DNA from: Natronobeatus ordinarius | GTDB taxonomy: Archaea > Halobacteriota > Halobacteria > Halobacteriales > Natrialbaceae | Direction: 5' to 3' | DNA length: 64,000 bases | Assembly (NCBI RefSeq): GCF_024362485.1 | Contig: NZ_CP101456.1 | Coordinates: 2,356,001-2,420,000 of the forward strand | Shown here: in pieces, positions 36,776 to 46,548 of the stretch | Layout of the letters: the number at the start of each line of letters is the position of its first letter | Numbering within the stretch: the stretch's first letter is position 1 | Made by a program: the position numbers and the translations under genes | Notes under the pieces: generated by a model | Told to the model about the DNA's origin: nothing | The model's database searches: none | The model's input: only the letters and a program-made list of their open reading frames with translations

Positions 36776-38041
36776 ATGACTGACAAGCCACATCAGAACC
36801 TGGCCATCATCGGCCACGTCGACCACGGGAAGAGTACGCTGGTCGGCCGACTGCTGTTCGAGACGGGAAACATCCCCGAGCACGTGATCGAACAGCACCG
36901 CGAGGAAGCCGAGGAGAAGGGCAAGGGCGGCTTCGAGTTCGCCTACGTGATGGACAACCTCGCCGAGGAGCGCGAACGTGGCCTGACGATCGACATCGCC
37001 CATCAGGAGTTCGACACCGACGAGTACTACTTCACGGTGGTGGACACGCCCGGCCACCGCGACTTCGTGAAGAACATGATCACCGGGGCCTCGCAGGCCG
37101 ACAACGCCGTGCTCGTCGTCGCGGCCAACGACGGCGTCCAGCCCCAGACGAGAGAACACGTCTTCTTAGCGCGCACGCTCGGCATCGGCGAGTTGATCGT
37201 CGGCGTGAACAAGATGGACGTCGTCGAGTACGACGAGGAGCGCTACCGCGAGGTCGTCGAGGAAGTGAAAGGACTGCTCGGACAGGTCCAGTTCGCCGTC
37301 GACGACGCCTCGTTCATCCCGATGTCGGCGTTCGAGGGCGACAACGTCGCCGACGCCTCGGAGAACACGCCCTGGTACGACGGCCCGACGGTGCTCGAGG
37401 CGCTGAACGGGCTGCCCGAACCCGAGGCGCCGACTGACGCGCCGCTGCGTCTCCCGATTCAGGACGTCTACACCATCTCGGGAATCGGCACCGTCCCCGT
37501 CGGTCGACTCGAGACCGGCGTGATGGAGACCGGCGACAGCGTCTCCTTCCAGCCCAGCGACGTGGGCGGCGAGGTGAAGACGATCGAGATGCACCACGAG
37601 GAGATCGCGCGCGCCGAGCCCGGCGACAACGTCGGCTTCAACGTCCGCGGCGTCGGCAAGGACGACATCCGCCGCGGCGACGTCTGTGGCCCCGCCGACG
37701 AGCCGCCGACCGTCGCCCGAACCTTCCAGGCCCAGATCGTCGTCATGCAACACCCGAGCGTGATCACCGCGGGCTACACGCCCGTCTTCCACGCCCACAC
37801 CGCCCAGGTCGCCTGCACGATCGAAACCCTCGACCAGAAGCTCGATCCCGCGAGCGGAGAGGTAACCGAGGAGAACCCCGACTACATCCAGGCGGGCGAC
37901 GCGGCCATCGTCACGATCCGTCCACAGAAGCCCCTCAGCCTCGAGCCCTCGAGCGAGATCCCCGAACTCGGCAGCTTCGCCGTCCGGGACATGGGTCAGA
38001 CGGTCGCCGCGGGACGCGTGCTCGAGATCGAGGAGGCCTGA
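36776..38041 (+). CDS. Translation elongation factor EF-1alpha
   Basis: 421 residues. The G domain is complete: GHVDHGKST near residue 13, DTPGHRDF, and NKMD. Domains II and III are canonical up to [20 protein letters not shown]. It delivers aminoacyl-tRNA to the ribosome. In most haloarchaea the tuf gene is followed by rpsJ (ribosomal protein S10); here an unrelated convergent hydrolase follows. The copy may therefore be a second paralog or a rearranged one. Confidence 0.93.
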   Translation: MTDKPHQNLAIIGHVDHGKSTLVGRLLFETGNIPEHVIEQHREEAEEKGKGGFEFAYVMDNLAEERERGLTIDIAHQEFDTDEYYFTVVDTPGHRDFVKNMITGASQADNAVLVVAANDGVQPQTREHVFLARTLGIGELIVGVNKMDVVEYDEERYREVVEEVKGLLGQVQFAVDDASFIPMSAFEGDNVADASENTPWYDGPTVLEALNGLPEPEAPTDAPLRLPIQDVYTISGIGTVPVGRLETGVMETGDSVSFQPSDVGGEVKTIEMHHEEIARAEPGDNVGFNVRGVGKDDIRRGDVCGPADEPPTVARTFQAQIVVMQHPSVITAGYTPVFHAHTAQVACTIETLDQKLDPASGEVTEENPDYIQAGDAAIVTIRPQKPLSLEPSSEIPELGSFAVRDMGQTVAAGRVLEIEEA

Positions 38042-38104
38042 CCCGCTACCTGATTCGAGCGCCGGTCAGCCCACCGCCGTCACAGCGAGGAGGCCCGATC
38101 GCCG

Positions 38105-38944
38105 TCACAGTGAAGCGGCCCGGGTCTCGTCGGCGAGGAACCCCTTCACCCAGTTGTCGAACCCTTCCTTTCGCTCGAGGTAGGCGCCGTGACGGGCGTT
38201 CCGGAACATCGCCAGCTGGGCGTCGGGGATGCCGGCGTGCGTTTCCCGCAGGATCTCCTCGGGGAAGAACGGATCCTCGTCGCCGCCGATGACGAGCGTT
38301 CGGGGCTCGATCTCCTCGAGTCGGTCTGTACCGTCGTACTCGAGGACTGCGTCGATCGAGACAACGACGTCGGCTGGTTCGGCGGGCGTCGGGGGCCGGA
38401 GCCGGCCGACCGTCGCCGAGAGCCGCGGGTACAGCGTCCGTCTGTAGCCCGTGTACATCTCCCGAAGGAGCTCCGTGCGGATTTTCGTCCACTCCTCCTC
38501 GAGGGCGTACCAGCGGAGCCGACGGCCGATCTGAACGCTCTCGTCGGCGAGCCGGCAGCCGGAGGCGGCGAGTACGAGCCGGTCGACCAGGTCGGGTCGG
38601 AGGTTCGCGAGCTCCTGGGCGATTAGCCCGCCCATCGAGATGCCGAGCACCGAGGCAGGTCCGATCTGGGTCTCGAGCACACGCGCGTAGTCGCGAGCCA
38701 GCTCGCGGATCGACGTCCCCTCGGCGAGGCCGCGCGGCCGGCTCACCACGCGAACCGTGTACTCGTCGAGAAACCGCCGGAAGGAGTAGCGAACGGCCCA
38801 GGCGCCGGACCGGCCGTACTCCCCGTCGAACATCGCGTCGCCGAGCCCGGGGATCACGAGGAGCGTCTTCGGGCCGTCACCGACTCGAACGTGTGGGTAC
38901 CGATCGACGAGCTGATCCGTCTTCGGTCGTGGCAGCAGTGACAT
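38105..38944 (-). CDS. Alpha/beta-fold hydrolase
   Basis: 279 residues from MSLLPRPKTDQLVDRYP; the much longer open frame upstream is antisense to the rhomboid gene and rejected. The nucleophile elbow is GISMGG, the acid is DEDPFF, and the catalytic histidine is in ARHGAYLE near the end. The oxyanion region is VIPGLGDAMF. Substrate unknown (ester, lactone or haloacid-type). It is convergent with the EF-1alpha gene. Confidence 0.85.
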   Translation of the reverse strand: MSLLPRPKTDQLVDRYPHVRVGDGPKTLLVIPGLGDAMFDGEYGRSGAWAVRYSFRRFLDEYTVRVVSRPRGLAEGTSIRELARDYARVLETQIGPASVLGISMGGLIAQELANLRPDLVDRLVLAASGCRLADESVQIGRRLRWYALEEEWTKIRTELLREMYTGYRRTLYPRLSATVGRLRPPTPAEPADVVVSIDAVLEYDGTDRLEEIEPRTLVIGGDEDPFFPEEILRETHAGIPDAQLAMFRNARHGAYLERKEGFDNWVKGFLADETRAASL

Positions 38945-39139
38945 GGGCTTCCTCTCGACGCGACGCACGTTGCCGACGACCAAAACGGTTCGCGGCCCCG
39001 TCAGCGCCGTTTTACTCGAAAGCAAGCACAGTCTCGGCCTCGAAACGGACCGGCGATGAGGACTATCACAGGCTCTCTCTATCGACCCGTCGGCTTCGGG
39101 TTCCACCCACATTGATATACGGACCGACCCCAAGAATCG

Positions 39140-40915
39140 ATGATGGTCCCGCTCGAGGTCGTGGTCGCTGTCTGCCTGGCCGTCGCGCTGGTGGCGTCGA
39201 TCCTCGCACTCCGGTCGGTCGACGCGTCGAGCCACCGGTGGAGGAGTCGGCTCCGGAGTCGGCTGTTGTTCGGCGTCCCGTGGGGAACGCTCGTCGTCGT
39301 CGCGTTCGTCCTCGCGGTCTACCTGCTCGTCCAGGACGGGATCACCGACTTCGACAATCCGGTGGTGCTCCCCTACCGGGCGTGGTCGTACTTCTACCCG
39401 CTCGGGATGGCGACGGCGTCGTTCACTCACGCCAGTTCGGGACACCTGATCGGGAACCTCGTCGGAACGCTCGTCGCCGCGCCGATCGCGGAGTACGCCT
39501 GGGGACACTATCCGCGCGACCGCGACGAGGGCTCGACTGGGTCGTGGCTGGCGACCCCGTGGATTCGGGCGTTCGTCGTCTTTCCCCTCGCCGTGATCGC
39601 GATCGGGCTGGTGGTCAGCCTGTTCGCGCTCGGCCCCGTCATCGGCTTCTCCGGCGTCGTCTACGCCTTCGCGGGCTTCGCGATCGTCCGCTACCCGATC
39701 GCGACGCTCGTCGCGACGATCGGCGTCCAGAGCGTCGTGTCGACGACCTACCGGGCACTCACCAACGCGGTCTTTACCTACCAGGCCCAGCCCAGACCCC
39801 CGTCGGCGCCGGGGTGGGCGACGACCGCAGTCCAGGGACACGCACTCGGCTTCTTCCTCGGCTTTCTCATCGCCGTGATCGTCTTCTCCCGGCGGCGGTA
39901 CCGCCCCGACCCGCTCCGGCTCTGGATCGCCCTCCTCGTCTTCGCCTTCTCGAAGGGACTGTGGGCGATCTACTGGTTCGAGGGCGGAAACACCTACGTC
40001 CTGTTTCGTGGCCCCGGCGTCGTGATCGTCACCGGGCTCGCCATCGTGGTCACGCTCGCGGTGGTCGCCTCCGACCGGCCGCTGCTCCCGGCGTCGCTTC
40101 GCGGCCGCTCGGCTGCCGATCCGCTGGCCGGCCGACTCGAGCGCATCCTCGAACTCGGCCTCGGCGGACACAGGGCGGACGCTCGAGGCCGGATTCGACG
40201 GCTCGCCAGGGGGAGCCCCTCCGAGTCGCGACTCAGAGACGTAACGCGAAAGGGGGCGGCGCTTTCGGCCGTCGTCCTCGTCGTCGCCCTCATCAGCGGT
40301 CCCGCGATCCCGGCGAACCTGTTCGCTCCCGACGCCTCGACGAATCCCGACGCCGCCATCGACGTCCGCGACTACTCGGTGAGCTACGCGGAAGGGGTCG
40401 AAAACGAGATGATCTCCATCGTCGACGTCTCGGCGTTCGGCCAGAACACGACGGTCGAGTCGAGCGGCGTCATCGTCTCGAGCGCCGACCGAAACATCTG
40501 GATCGAGGCGGTGTCGGCCCAGCGGCTGGCGTTCGACGGCGGGACGACCGTCGAGGTCGGCGGGCCCGGCTGGCGCGAGACCGTTCACGTCGAGCGCGAC
40601 GGCTGGACCGCCGCCGGCAACGACACCGCCTACCAGGTCTGGCTCTGGGCCGACGGCGACGATCGCCAGCTCGCTCACACCTCAGACCCCGTTCGGGCCG
40701 AGGTCAGAATCGAGGGGCGAAACGTGAGCGTCGTCCCGGATGACGACGGTGCGTTCACGCTCGAGGTCGAGGGGCCGGGCGGCGCAGTCTCGAGCGTCCC
40801 GATTCCGGCCGAGAACGCGACGGCCGAAGCCAACGGCCTCACGTTCGAACACGACGACGGGACGATCTTCGCGAAGACGAACGGAACGGTCGTTCCGGTC
40901 GCGAGCGAGGAGTAG
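39140..40915 (+). CDS. Rhomboid-family membrane protein with large C-terminal exported domain
   Basis: 591 residues. The rhomboid core fits: H101 and N106 in ASSGHLIGNLV, catalytic-type S171 in GFSGVVYAF, and the catalytic-type H234 in VQGHALGFF. Three more hydrophobic segments follow. After residue about 380 a final membrane helix (GAALSAVVLVVALISGPAI) leads to a soluble beta-rich domain of about 200 residues, likely outside the cell. Intramembrane proteolysis is expected. The exported domain is unusual for rhomboids and may present or bind substrates. Confidence 0.83.
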   Translation: MMVPLEVVVAVCLAVALVASILALRSVDASSHRWRSRLRSRLLFGVPWGTLVVVAFVLAVYLLVQDGITDFDNPVVLPYRAWSYFYPLGMATASFTHASSGHLIGNLVGTLVAAPIAEYAWGHYPRDRDEGSTGSWLATPWIRAFVVFPLAVIAIGLVVSLFALGPVIGFSGVVYAFAGFAIVRYPIATLVATIGVQSVVSTTYRALTNAVFTYQAQPRPPSAPGWATTAVQGHALGFFLGFLIAVIVFSRRRYRPDPLRLWIALLVFAFSKGLWAIYWFEGGNTYVLFRGPGVVIVTGLAIVVTLAVVASDRPLLPASLRGRSAADPLAGRLERILELGLGGHRADARGRIRRLARGSPSESRLRDVTRKGAALSAVVLVVALISGPAIPANLFAPDASTNPDAAIDVRDYSVSYAEGVENEMISIVDVSAFGQNTTVESSGVIVSSADRNIWIEAVSAQRLAFDGGTTVEVGGPGWRETVHVERDGWTAAGNDTAYQVWLWADGDDRQLAHTSDPVRAEVRIEGRNVSVVPDDDGAFTLEVEGPGGAVSSVPIPAENATAEANGLTFEHDDGTIFAKTNGTVVPVASEE

Positions 40916-40934
40916 CCAGCCCGAACGGCATCCG

Positions 40935-41249
40935 TCAGAACCAGTCGCGGATCGGTGGCAGCAGCTCGAGGGCAACGGCGGCGAGGAGGGCGCCGGCCAC
41001 GACGAAGGCTCCACCCGCCGCGACGAACCCCGTCGAATCGCCGTCGATCGCCATCCAGCCGCCGATCCACACGAGGCCGAGCGCGAACCCGAGCAACACG
41101 AGCGTCCCGACCACGTCGAGCATCGCGTCCTTCACGGCTGTCCGAACGACGAGGTACAGCTCTTGCTCGTCGAGGCCGACGTCGTACCCGCCGTCCGTTC
41201 GGTCGGGTTCAGCGCTTCGGTCGAGGTCGGAGTCGGGATCGGAGACCAT
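40935..41249 (-). CDS. Small membrane protein
   Basis: 104 residues: an acidic N-terminus of 35 residues, an amphipathic helix, and two membrane helices (about 47-66 and 73-95), ending LELLPPIRDWF. No recognisable family. Convergent with the rhomboid gene, 19 nt apart. Confidence 0.65.
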   Translation of the reverse strand: MVSDPDSDLDRSAEPDRTDGGYDVGLDEQELYLVVRTAVKDAMLDVVGTLVLLGFALGLVWIGGWMAIDGDSTGFVAAGGAFVVAGALLAAVALELLPPIRDWF

Positions 41250-41325
41250 GAAAACGTGATGGTTCGATTACGTGACAATCGTATCGGTCGTCGAGAGGAA
41301 GGGACACCTCGTGACTAACGCCTCG

Positions 41326-41943
41326 TCAGGCCCACTCGATCCGAAAGACCTCCGCCTCGAGTTCGCGCGACGCTTCGGCGTGAAAGGCAAAGCGGTGCTC
41401 GAGGTCGAACGTCGCACGGAAGGCGTGGGTGACCTCGCCGCCGTGGTCGGCGGCGAACGACTCGACGAACGACTGGCTTCCCTCGTTGTGGATGGTGTAG
41501 GAGACGGCTGCGAGCGCGCGTGCGCTTTCGAGGAACGGCCGATCGGCGTGGCGGCGCTGGGCGCCAAAGGGCGGGTTCGAGAGAACGATCGCCGAGTCGA
41601 CCCCGAGCGGGGGGCGGGCCGCGTCGCCACGAACCCAGTCGATCGGCGTCTCACCACCGACGCGTCGTTCGTTCGCTCGAGCGAGCGTCAGGGCCTCGGG
41701 GTCGACGTCGAGGCCGACGACGCGCGCCGGTGCGAACTGCGAGGCGCCGATGGCGAACATCCCCGTCCCGGTGCCGAGGTCGACGACGAGTCGGTTGGTC
41801 AGATCGCCCTGCAGTGACGCGAAATGAAGGACGTGTGCGGCAACGTCGGGCGGGGTGAGATACTGCTCTAAGTCGACCGACGGCTCGGCGAAGTCGGTGA
41901 CGGACTCGAGTCGGCGGGCGAGGGTGCGCCGCGAAGGCATCAC
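41326..41943 (-). CDS. METTL5-like RNA N6-adenine methyltransferase
   Basis: 205 residues. SAM-binding motif VVDLGTGTGMFAIGASQFAP and the NPPFGAQ catalytic motif near residue 125 define it. The region SLVEEQYLTPP is represented here by DLEQYLTPPDVAAHVLH, the start of the METTL5 fold. Family members modify one adenine in small-subunit rRNA. It lies directly downstream of the next gene on the same strand (7-nt gap). Confidence 0.85.
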   Translation of the reverse strand: MMPSRRTLARRLESVTDFAEPSVDLEQYLTPPDVAAHVLHFASLQGDLTNRLVVDLGTGTGMFAIGASQFAPARVVGLDVDPEALTLARANERRVGGETPIDWVRGDAARPPLGVDSAIVLSNPPFGAQRRHADRPFLESARALAAVSYTIHNEGSQSFVESFAADHGGEVTHAFRATFDLEHRFAFHAEASRELEAEVFRIEWA

Positions 41944-41950
41944 CCAACGG

Positions 41951-42352
41951 TCAGTGTTCGAGCGTAATGGGGGCGTCGAGATCGAACGTCAGTCCCTCGC
42001 GCTCGGCGCGTTCGGCGCAGGCGGCGAGCGCGGGTCGAACCTTTTCGACGTCGCAGACGGTGTCACACTCGACAGTCACGGCGCCGGCACCGAGAAAGGA
42101 GGCGGCGTGGACGTAGCCCCGGATGCGGTCGACCTCCTCTTGCGTTCGAAGCGAACAGTCCTCGTCGAACCGCGCGCTGACGATCACTCGAGCAGGAAAC
42201 AGCCCTTCGTGGTACAGTTCGCGCCTGAGGTCGCGCAGGTACTCCGGCGCGGTCGACTCCAGTGCGTCCGCCTCGAGTTGAACTGGCGTGACGTCCGCGG
42301 GTCGACACCGTTCGATCGTCCGGCCGACGTCGGGGGGCGAGGTGGTGCTCAT
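41951..42352 (-). CDS. Conserved hypothetical protein
   Basis: 133 residues from MSTTSPPDVGRT; two upstream in-frame Met codons (to 42376) are possible starts. It has an alternating beta-alpha pattern (ARVIVSARFDEDCS, FLGAGAVTVECDTV) and no catalytic motif I recognise. It is in a two-gene unit with the METTL5-like gene, so an RNA-related role is possible. An AT-rich stretch near 42380-42400 (CAAAAACCTTTGTAAATG) may be its promoter. Confidence 0.65.
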   Translation of the reverse strand: MSTTSPPDVGRTIERCRPADVTPVQLEADALESTAPEYLRDLRRELYHEGLFPARVIVSARFDEDCSLRTQEEVDRIRGYVHAASFLGAGAVTVECDTVCDVEKVRPALAACAERAEREGLTFDLDAPITLEH

Positions 42353-42512
42353 CGACAGACGATACATGGGCAGCATACAAAAACCTTTGTAAATGCTTAG
42401 TAGTAATGGTCGAGTCGAGAAGCTGGTCGCTTCGCCCCGTCGTCGAACGATCGCCGCTGCGTTCGACCGCGTGAGCGCATAGTATTAAGAACGTCTACGC
42501 ACAGGGAACGGT

Positions 42513-42701
42513 ATGGACGAGTGTCCTCGTTGTGGGTCGTCACTCGAGCGTCTGTCGCTGGGCGAGGTCACGACCATCGCGTGTGGTCGATGCGGGTTCG
42601 CGGACGTGCCGGTCGACCACGAGAGCGAGGGTGAAGACCACGAGTCGTGGCGGGACGCGTTCGAACGGTTTTACGAGCAGACGAACGAACGCACGGAGTG
42701 A
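42513..42701 (+). CDS. Small CPxCG zinc-finger protein
   Basis: 62 residues with two cysteine pairs, CPRCG near residue 4 and CGRCG near residue 24, followed by an acidic helical tail. It belongs to the class of haloarchaeal zinc-finger micro-proteins, many of which affect motility or stress responses. A TATA-like AGTATTAAG lies about 30 nt before the ATG. Confidence 0.75.
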   Translation: MDECPRCGSSLERLSLGEVTTIACGRCGFADVPVDHESEGEDHESWRDAFERFYEQTNERTE

Positions 42702-42831
42702 TCCCGAATCGACCAGGACAGCCACACCAGGACCTGACGGTATCGACCGTCGGTAACTGGCTACAACGGCCTCTCTATACTCGAGCGACGGTACTCGCGC
42801 GTCGAAGGCGGCAAAGAGGAGAGAACGGCCG

Positions 42832-43851
42832 TTATTCGGCCGGTGCTTCGGCTTCCGCTTCGCCGTGGTCGACGTCCTCGTCCGAGCGGGCCGCGACGAG
42901 GCCACCACGGGCGACGCTGTACAGCGGCTCGTCGGCGTGGCTGACGCCGCTGATCGAGAACGGGATGTTGGCGTCCTCTAAGTGATCGCGGAACAGCGCC
43001 TCGAAGCCGTTCGGACTCGAGGTACCGCCGGTGACGACGACGGGCACGTCCAGTCCCTCCTCGACGTCTTCGTCGTCGACTTCGCGAACGATGTGTTCGA
43101 TGACGTAGTCGAGTAAGTTCTCGTAGTAGATCGAGAGCGCCCCCTCGACGCCGCCGACGTCGGTGGTGAAGTCGAGTTCGAAGTCGTCCTCTTTGATCGA
43201 GGTTACTTTGTCGACCGGGGTGCCGGTGGCACGGGCGGCCGACTCGTCGACCCAGTCACCACCGCGGGCGACGGAGAACTTCATGACGGGCACCGCGTAG
43301 TAGGCCAGACAGACGTTCGTCATCCCGGCACCGAAGGAGATCCCGAGGCCAGTGAAGTTGTTGTCCGCGAGCTCGGAGTAGATGACGGACATCCCCTCGT
43401 TGATCGGCTCGGCGTCGTACCCCATCTCGTTGAGGAACGATTCGATCGTCTTCTGGTGGTACAGCGTCGAGAGGTCGGAGTCGATCGGATCGGCGGGAGT
43501 CGAGAAGTAGAGCTTCTCGTCCGGATAGGCGGGTTCGCCGACGACCTGTTCGATGATGAGTTTCATCATCGGAATCGCGCTCTTCTCGTCCGAGGAGAGA
43601 ATCCCGTGTTTCATCGGGCGGCGCGTCTCCTTGTTGAAGATGTTCGCGAAGTTCAGGGCGTCGTCACCGACGACGTACACCTTATCGTCTTTCCGAATGT
43701 GGAGCACGTCGCTTCGTGAGAGCATCTGCTCGGCCATGTCCGAGTACTCGATCTCCACGAAGGAGTTGCGCTGCTGTACAAACACCGTGTCGTTGCCATC
43801 CTGCTGGGCAGACAGGATGTTCATCGTCCCAACGTCTAGGCCTTTGGCCAT
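42832..43851 (-). CDS. Salactin-like actin-family filament protein
   Basis: 339 residues. Actin-fold features: phosphate 1 motif [13 protein letters not shown] at the N-terminus, phosphate 2 motif [18 protein letters not shown], and the adenosine region [19 protein letters not shown]. The strongly conserved N-terminus [11 protein letters not shown] and overall length fit salactin, the dynamically unstable actin of Halobacterium; an MreB-like relative is the alternative. The C-terminus is an acidic disordered tail. A TATA box (TTATAA, minus strand) lies 25-30 nt upstream. Confidence 0.8.
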   Translation of the reverse strand: MAKGLDVGTMNILSAQQDGNDTVFVQQRNSFVEIEYSDMAEQMLSRSDVLHIRKDDKVYVVGDDALNFANIFNKETRRPMKHGILSSDEKSAIPMMKLIIEQVVGEPAYPDEKLYFSTPADPIDSDLSTLYHQKTIESFLNEMGYDAEPINEGMSVIYSELADNNFTGLGISFGAGMTNVCLAYYAVPVMKFSVARGGDWVDESAARATGTPVDKVTSIKEDDFELDFTTDVGGVEGALSIYYENLLDYVIEHIVREVDDEDVEEGLDVPVVVTGGTSSPNGFEALFRDHLEDANIPFSISGVSHADEPLYSVARGGLVAARSDEDVDHGEAEAEAPAE

Positions 43852-43873
43852 GGTTTGCCAAGGATGCCGGTCG

Positions 43874-43883
43874 ATTATAAATC
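43874..43883 (-). promoter_or_regulatory. TATA box of the salactin-like gene
   Basis: The minus strand reads GATTTATAATCG here, 25-30 nt before the start codon at 43851. The spacing predicts a leaderless or nearly leaderless mRNA. The surrounding 100 bp are the most AT-rich part of this gene neighbourhood. Confidence 0.55.
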
Positions 43884-44028
43884 TATGTAAATTCTATACA
43901 TCATTAACAAATCCACAATAAAAATGTATATGCCAGCTACCCGAACAGTTATGTTCGAGACTCGAAAACTCTCGCTACAGTCGAAATTACCGATTGCGAT
44001 GCTCTCGAGCAAAACAGCAACTCTATTG

Positions 44029-44916
44029 TCAGAAGAAGATATTTTTGAGTCTGGCTAACAGTCCCGACGACTCCTCCGTCGCTAGCTCCTCTGCCTGCTG
44101 TTGTTCACGAAGCGCTCTCAGCTTCTCCGTCTGATCGTCGACCGTACTACTCGAGGTCGTCGTCTTCGTCTCACCGCCTTTCAGCCCCTTGAGGCCGGCG
44201 ACCTGGGAGTCGACACCGCTCGAGCGCTTCGTCTTGGTTCCGACGTCGAGGTCGACGCCCTCGAACTCGTGTTCGGTGAAGCTCAGGCGCTTGTGTTCGG
44301 TCTTCTCGACGCCGCCCCAGGAGAGTTCGACATCCTCCATCGCCGCGTCGATGTCGCTGCGGATCTCCTCGTCGGAGTAGTGTTCTTCGTCCTCGTCGTC
44401 GGAGCCCAGTTCGACGCTCTCGGCCGCTCGCGCCAGATCGAGGTAGTGCGCGATCAGTGCCGCGCCGGTCGACGCAGAAATACTCGCCAGACCGATCGCG
44501 TAGACGGCGACGACGTGGACGGTGCTGAACGCCGTTTCGCCGCTCTCGTAGAAGTTCCAGTCGGCGGGATAGAGGTGGACGAATCCGCCGACGGCGACGA
44601 GCGTGGTCGCGACACCGACGATGGAGGCGTAGCGGACCCGTCGTTCGGAAGGGAGGAGCGCGACGATCCCGAGCATCGTCGCCGGGAGCGCGACCATCCC
44701 GAGGGCGTACGCCGGCTGCACCCACGCGAAGTACGCCGACGACCGTGCCTCGAGCGTGCTACTCCAGGCGAACAGCAACAGGGCGACGATCGCGAGGCCG
44801 ATTCCGCCGAGAAACAACCCGAATCCGACGTAGACGTCGGTACGAGCCTCCGGTTCGCCGACGTACCGACGATAGAGGTCGAACAGGTACCCGTCCGTAG
44901 ACCGTTCGGCTGGCAT
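44029..44916 (-). CDS. Four-helix membrane protein with cytoplasmic coiled-coil tail
   Basis: 295 residues from MPAERSTDGYLFDLYRRYVG. Residues 25-160 contain about five hydrophobic helices. The C-terminal 130 residues are cytoplasmic, acidic, and end with a predicted coiled coil (DQTEKLRALREQQQAEELAT) and an amphipathic tip LLARLKNIFF. This is a haloarchaea-specific family of unknown function. It precedes the salactin-like gene on the same strand by 177 bp, so a membrane-anchor role for the filament is possible but only positional. Confidence 0.7.
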   Translation of the reverse strand: MPAERSTDGYLFDLYRRYVGEPEARTDVYVGFGLFLGGIGLAIVALLLFAWSSTLEARSSAYFAWVQPAYALGMVALPATMLGIVALLPSERRVRYASIVGVATTLVAVGGFVHLYPADWNFYESGETAFSTVHVVAVYAIGLASISASTGAALIAHYLDLARAAESVELGSDDEDEEHYSDEEIRSDIDAAMEDVELSWGGVEKTEHKRLSFTEHEFEGVDLDVGTKTKRSSGVDSQVAGLKGLKGGETKTTTSSSTVDDQTEKLRALREQQQAEELATEESSGLLARLKNIFF

Positions 44917-45411
44917 TGTCACCTCTTTCGACTCCAGTATCATGACTTTTTGGACGAAAAAAGAGTCAGTCCGCGAGACCATTTCTCGAGTGAAACGCCA
45001 GTGACGATATCGAAGAATCCACGGCTCTTCCGGAATTTTTTCGATTTTCTTTCGCCATTCTCGGGTAGAGACTGACTGAATCGTACGACAAGCTCTGTCA
45101 TGACACACAAAAGTTAAGAGTGCCCACGGGGTTTGAGTGGGTATGGACTCCGCCAGTCCGCGACCGACTGCATCGTTTGACGACTCCCGTAGCGAGCTCG
45201 GTGCACCCACACTGAAAATTACACTGGCGGAGAACTTTACATTCGGCGGGAATAATTCCCGCCTCCAGGCGTTCGAACGGGCCACTCACTCGACGTTCGA
45301 ATCGGCCGACCCACCGACGATGGGGGCCCATCGCCTGTATGCCACGCGTTGAGTGGACTCCGCGCCGAGGTATCGCCGTTTCCCGACCATTCTCCAGCAG
45401 TAGCACTAGCC
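44917..45411. other. 495-bp divergent intergenic region upstream of the E1 genes
   Basis: No convincing gene. It holds the minus-strand promoter of the membrane protein, an AT-containing stretch ACACAAAAGTTAAGAG (45102-45117), and a perfect 19-bp inverted repeat at 45245-45263. A 71-codon plus-strand frame (45137-45352) covers the inverted repeat but has no protein-like features. Confidence 0.55.
45245..45263. promoter_or_regulatory. 19-bp perfect inverted repeat upstream of E1alpha
   Basis: GGCGGGAAT-A-ATTCCCGCC has 9-bp arms around one base. It is 149 nt upstream of the E1alpha start. It is long enough to be a dimer operator or an RNA hairpin. Confidence 0.5.
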
Positions 45412-46548
45412 ATGAGTAGTCTCCCAGATCCACTTGCCAGCATCGACCACGACCGACCCGATTCGGACGTCTATCGCGTCCTCGACAGGGACGGCAGCGT
45501 CCTTCCCAGCGCGTCAGTGCCGGACCTCACCGACGACGAACTCCGTTCGATGTACGAGGACGTCCGGCTCGCCCGCCGGTTCGACGAACGGATGATCAGC
45601 CTCCAGCGACAGGGTCGAATCTCGACGTACGCCCCGATGACCGGCCAGGAGGGAGCCCAGGTCGCAAGCGGCTACGCCCTCGACGGCGACGACTGGGTGT
45701 TCCCGACTTACCGCGAACACGCCCTGAAGTACGTCCACGGGATGGACCTCACCGCACTGCTGTTACCCCTCCGGGGCCACCGCGACGGCTACGCCATCCC
45801 CGACGACGTGAACGTCCTGCCCGAGTACATCCCAATTGCCACCCAGCTCCCCCAGGCGATGGGCTTCGCGTGGGGCAAGGAGCTCCAGGGCGAGACCGAC
45901 ACCGTCGCGATGTGTCACTTCGGCGACGGTGCGACCAGCGAGGGCGATTTCCACGAGGGGATGAACTTCGCCGGCGTCTTCGACGCCCCCGTCGTCTTCG
46001 TCTGTAACAACAACCAGTGGGCGATCTCGGTCCCGCGGGAACGTCAGACCGCCAGCGAGACGATCGCCCAGAAGGCCGACGCCTACGGCATCGACGGCGT
46101 CCGCGTCGACGGCACCGACCCGCTCGCGGTCTACCAGGTCGCCCGCGAGGCCGTCCTGAAGGCGAAGTGTCCCTCCGCGGACGAGCTCCGTCCCTCGCTG
46201 CTCGAGGTCGTCCTCTACCGCTTCGGCGCCCACACCACGGCGGACGATCCCTCCCAGTACCGCGACGAGGAGGAAGCCGAGCGCTGGCGCCGGTGGGATC
46301 CGGTGAACCGGCTCGAGCGGTTCCTCTACGAAACCGGCCGCCTCGACTCGGAGACGCAGTCGGCGATCGAGGATCGCGTCGAGGAACAGCTCTCGGCAGC
46401 CATCGAGGAGGCCGAAGCCGCGGAGGCGGACGTCTCGGAGCTGGCTGAGCACCTGCGCGAAGAGCCGCCCGAACGGCTCGAGGCACAGCTGGCGGAGCTC
46501 GAATCGATCCGCGAACGCTACGGCGAGGAGGCGTTCAGACACTCATGA
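45412..46548 (+). CDS. 2-oxoacid dehydrogenase E1 component, alpha subunit
   Basis: 378 residues from MSSLPDPLASIDHDRPDSDV. The thiamine-diphosphate motif is GDGATSEGDFHEGMNFAGVF, ending in NNNQWAIS. The phosphorylation-loop region HTTADDPSQYR is also present. With the beta subunit it decarboxylates pyruvate or branched-chain 2-oxoacids and hands the acyl group to E2 lipoyl. The beta gene overlaps its stop (ATGA). The E1 pairing resembles the branched-chain type more than bacterial homodimeric E1. Confidence 0.93.
   Translation: MSSLPDPLASIDHDRPDSDVYRVLDRDGSVLPSASVPDLTDDELRSMYEDVRLARRFDERMISLQRQGRISTYAPMTGQEGAQVASGYALDGDDWVFPTYREHALKYVHGMDLTALLLPLRGHRDGYAIPDDVNVLPEYIPIATQLPQAMGFAWGKELQGETDTVAMCHFGDGATSEGDFHEGMNFAGVFDAPVVFVCNNNQWAISVPRERQTASETIAQKADAYGIDGVRVDGTDPLAVYQVAREAVLKAKCPSADELRPSLLEVVLYRFGAHTTADDPSQYRDEEEAERWRRWDPVNRLERFLYETGRLDSETQSAIEDRVEEQLSAAIEEAEAAEADVSELAEHLREEPPERLEAQLAELESIRERYGEEAFRHS

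Noticed and set aside
39111-39127. TATA-like stretch before the rhomboid gene as a tRNA or ncRNA
   Set aside because: No cloverleaf or conserved stem is present; it is an ordinary promoter-like sequence.
38945-40678. Long upstream extension of the alpha/beta hydrolase gene
   Set aside because: It is antisense to the rhomboid gene, and its Arg-rich sequence has no domain; the MSLLPRPKTD start at 38944 fits the hydrolase family.
45137-45352. 71-codon plus-strand frame upstream of E1alpha
   Set aside because: No family-like features, and it spans a perfect inverted repeat; more likely regulatory DNA.
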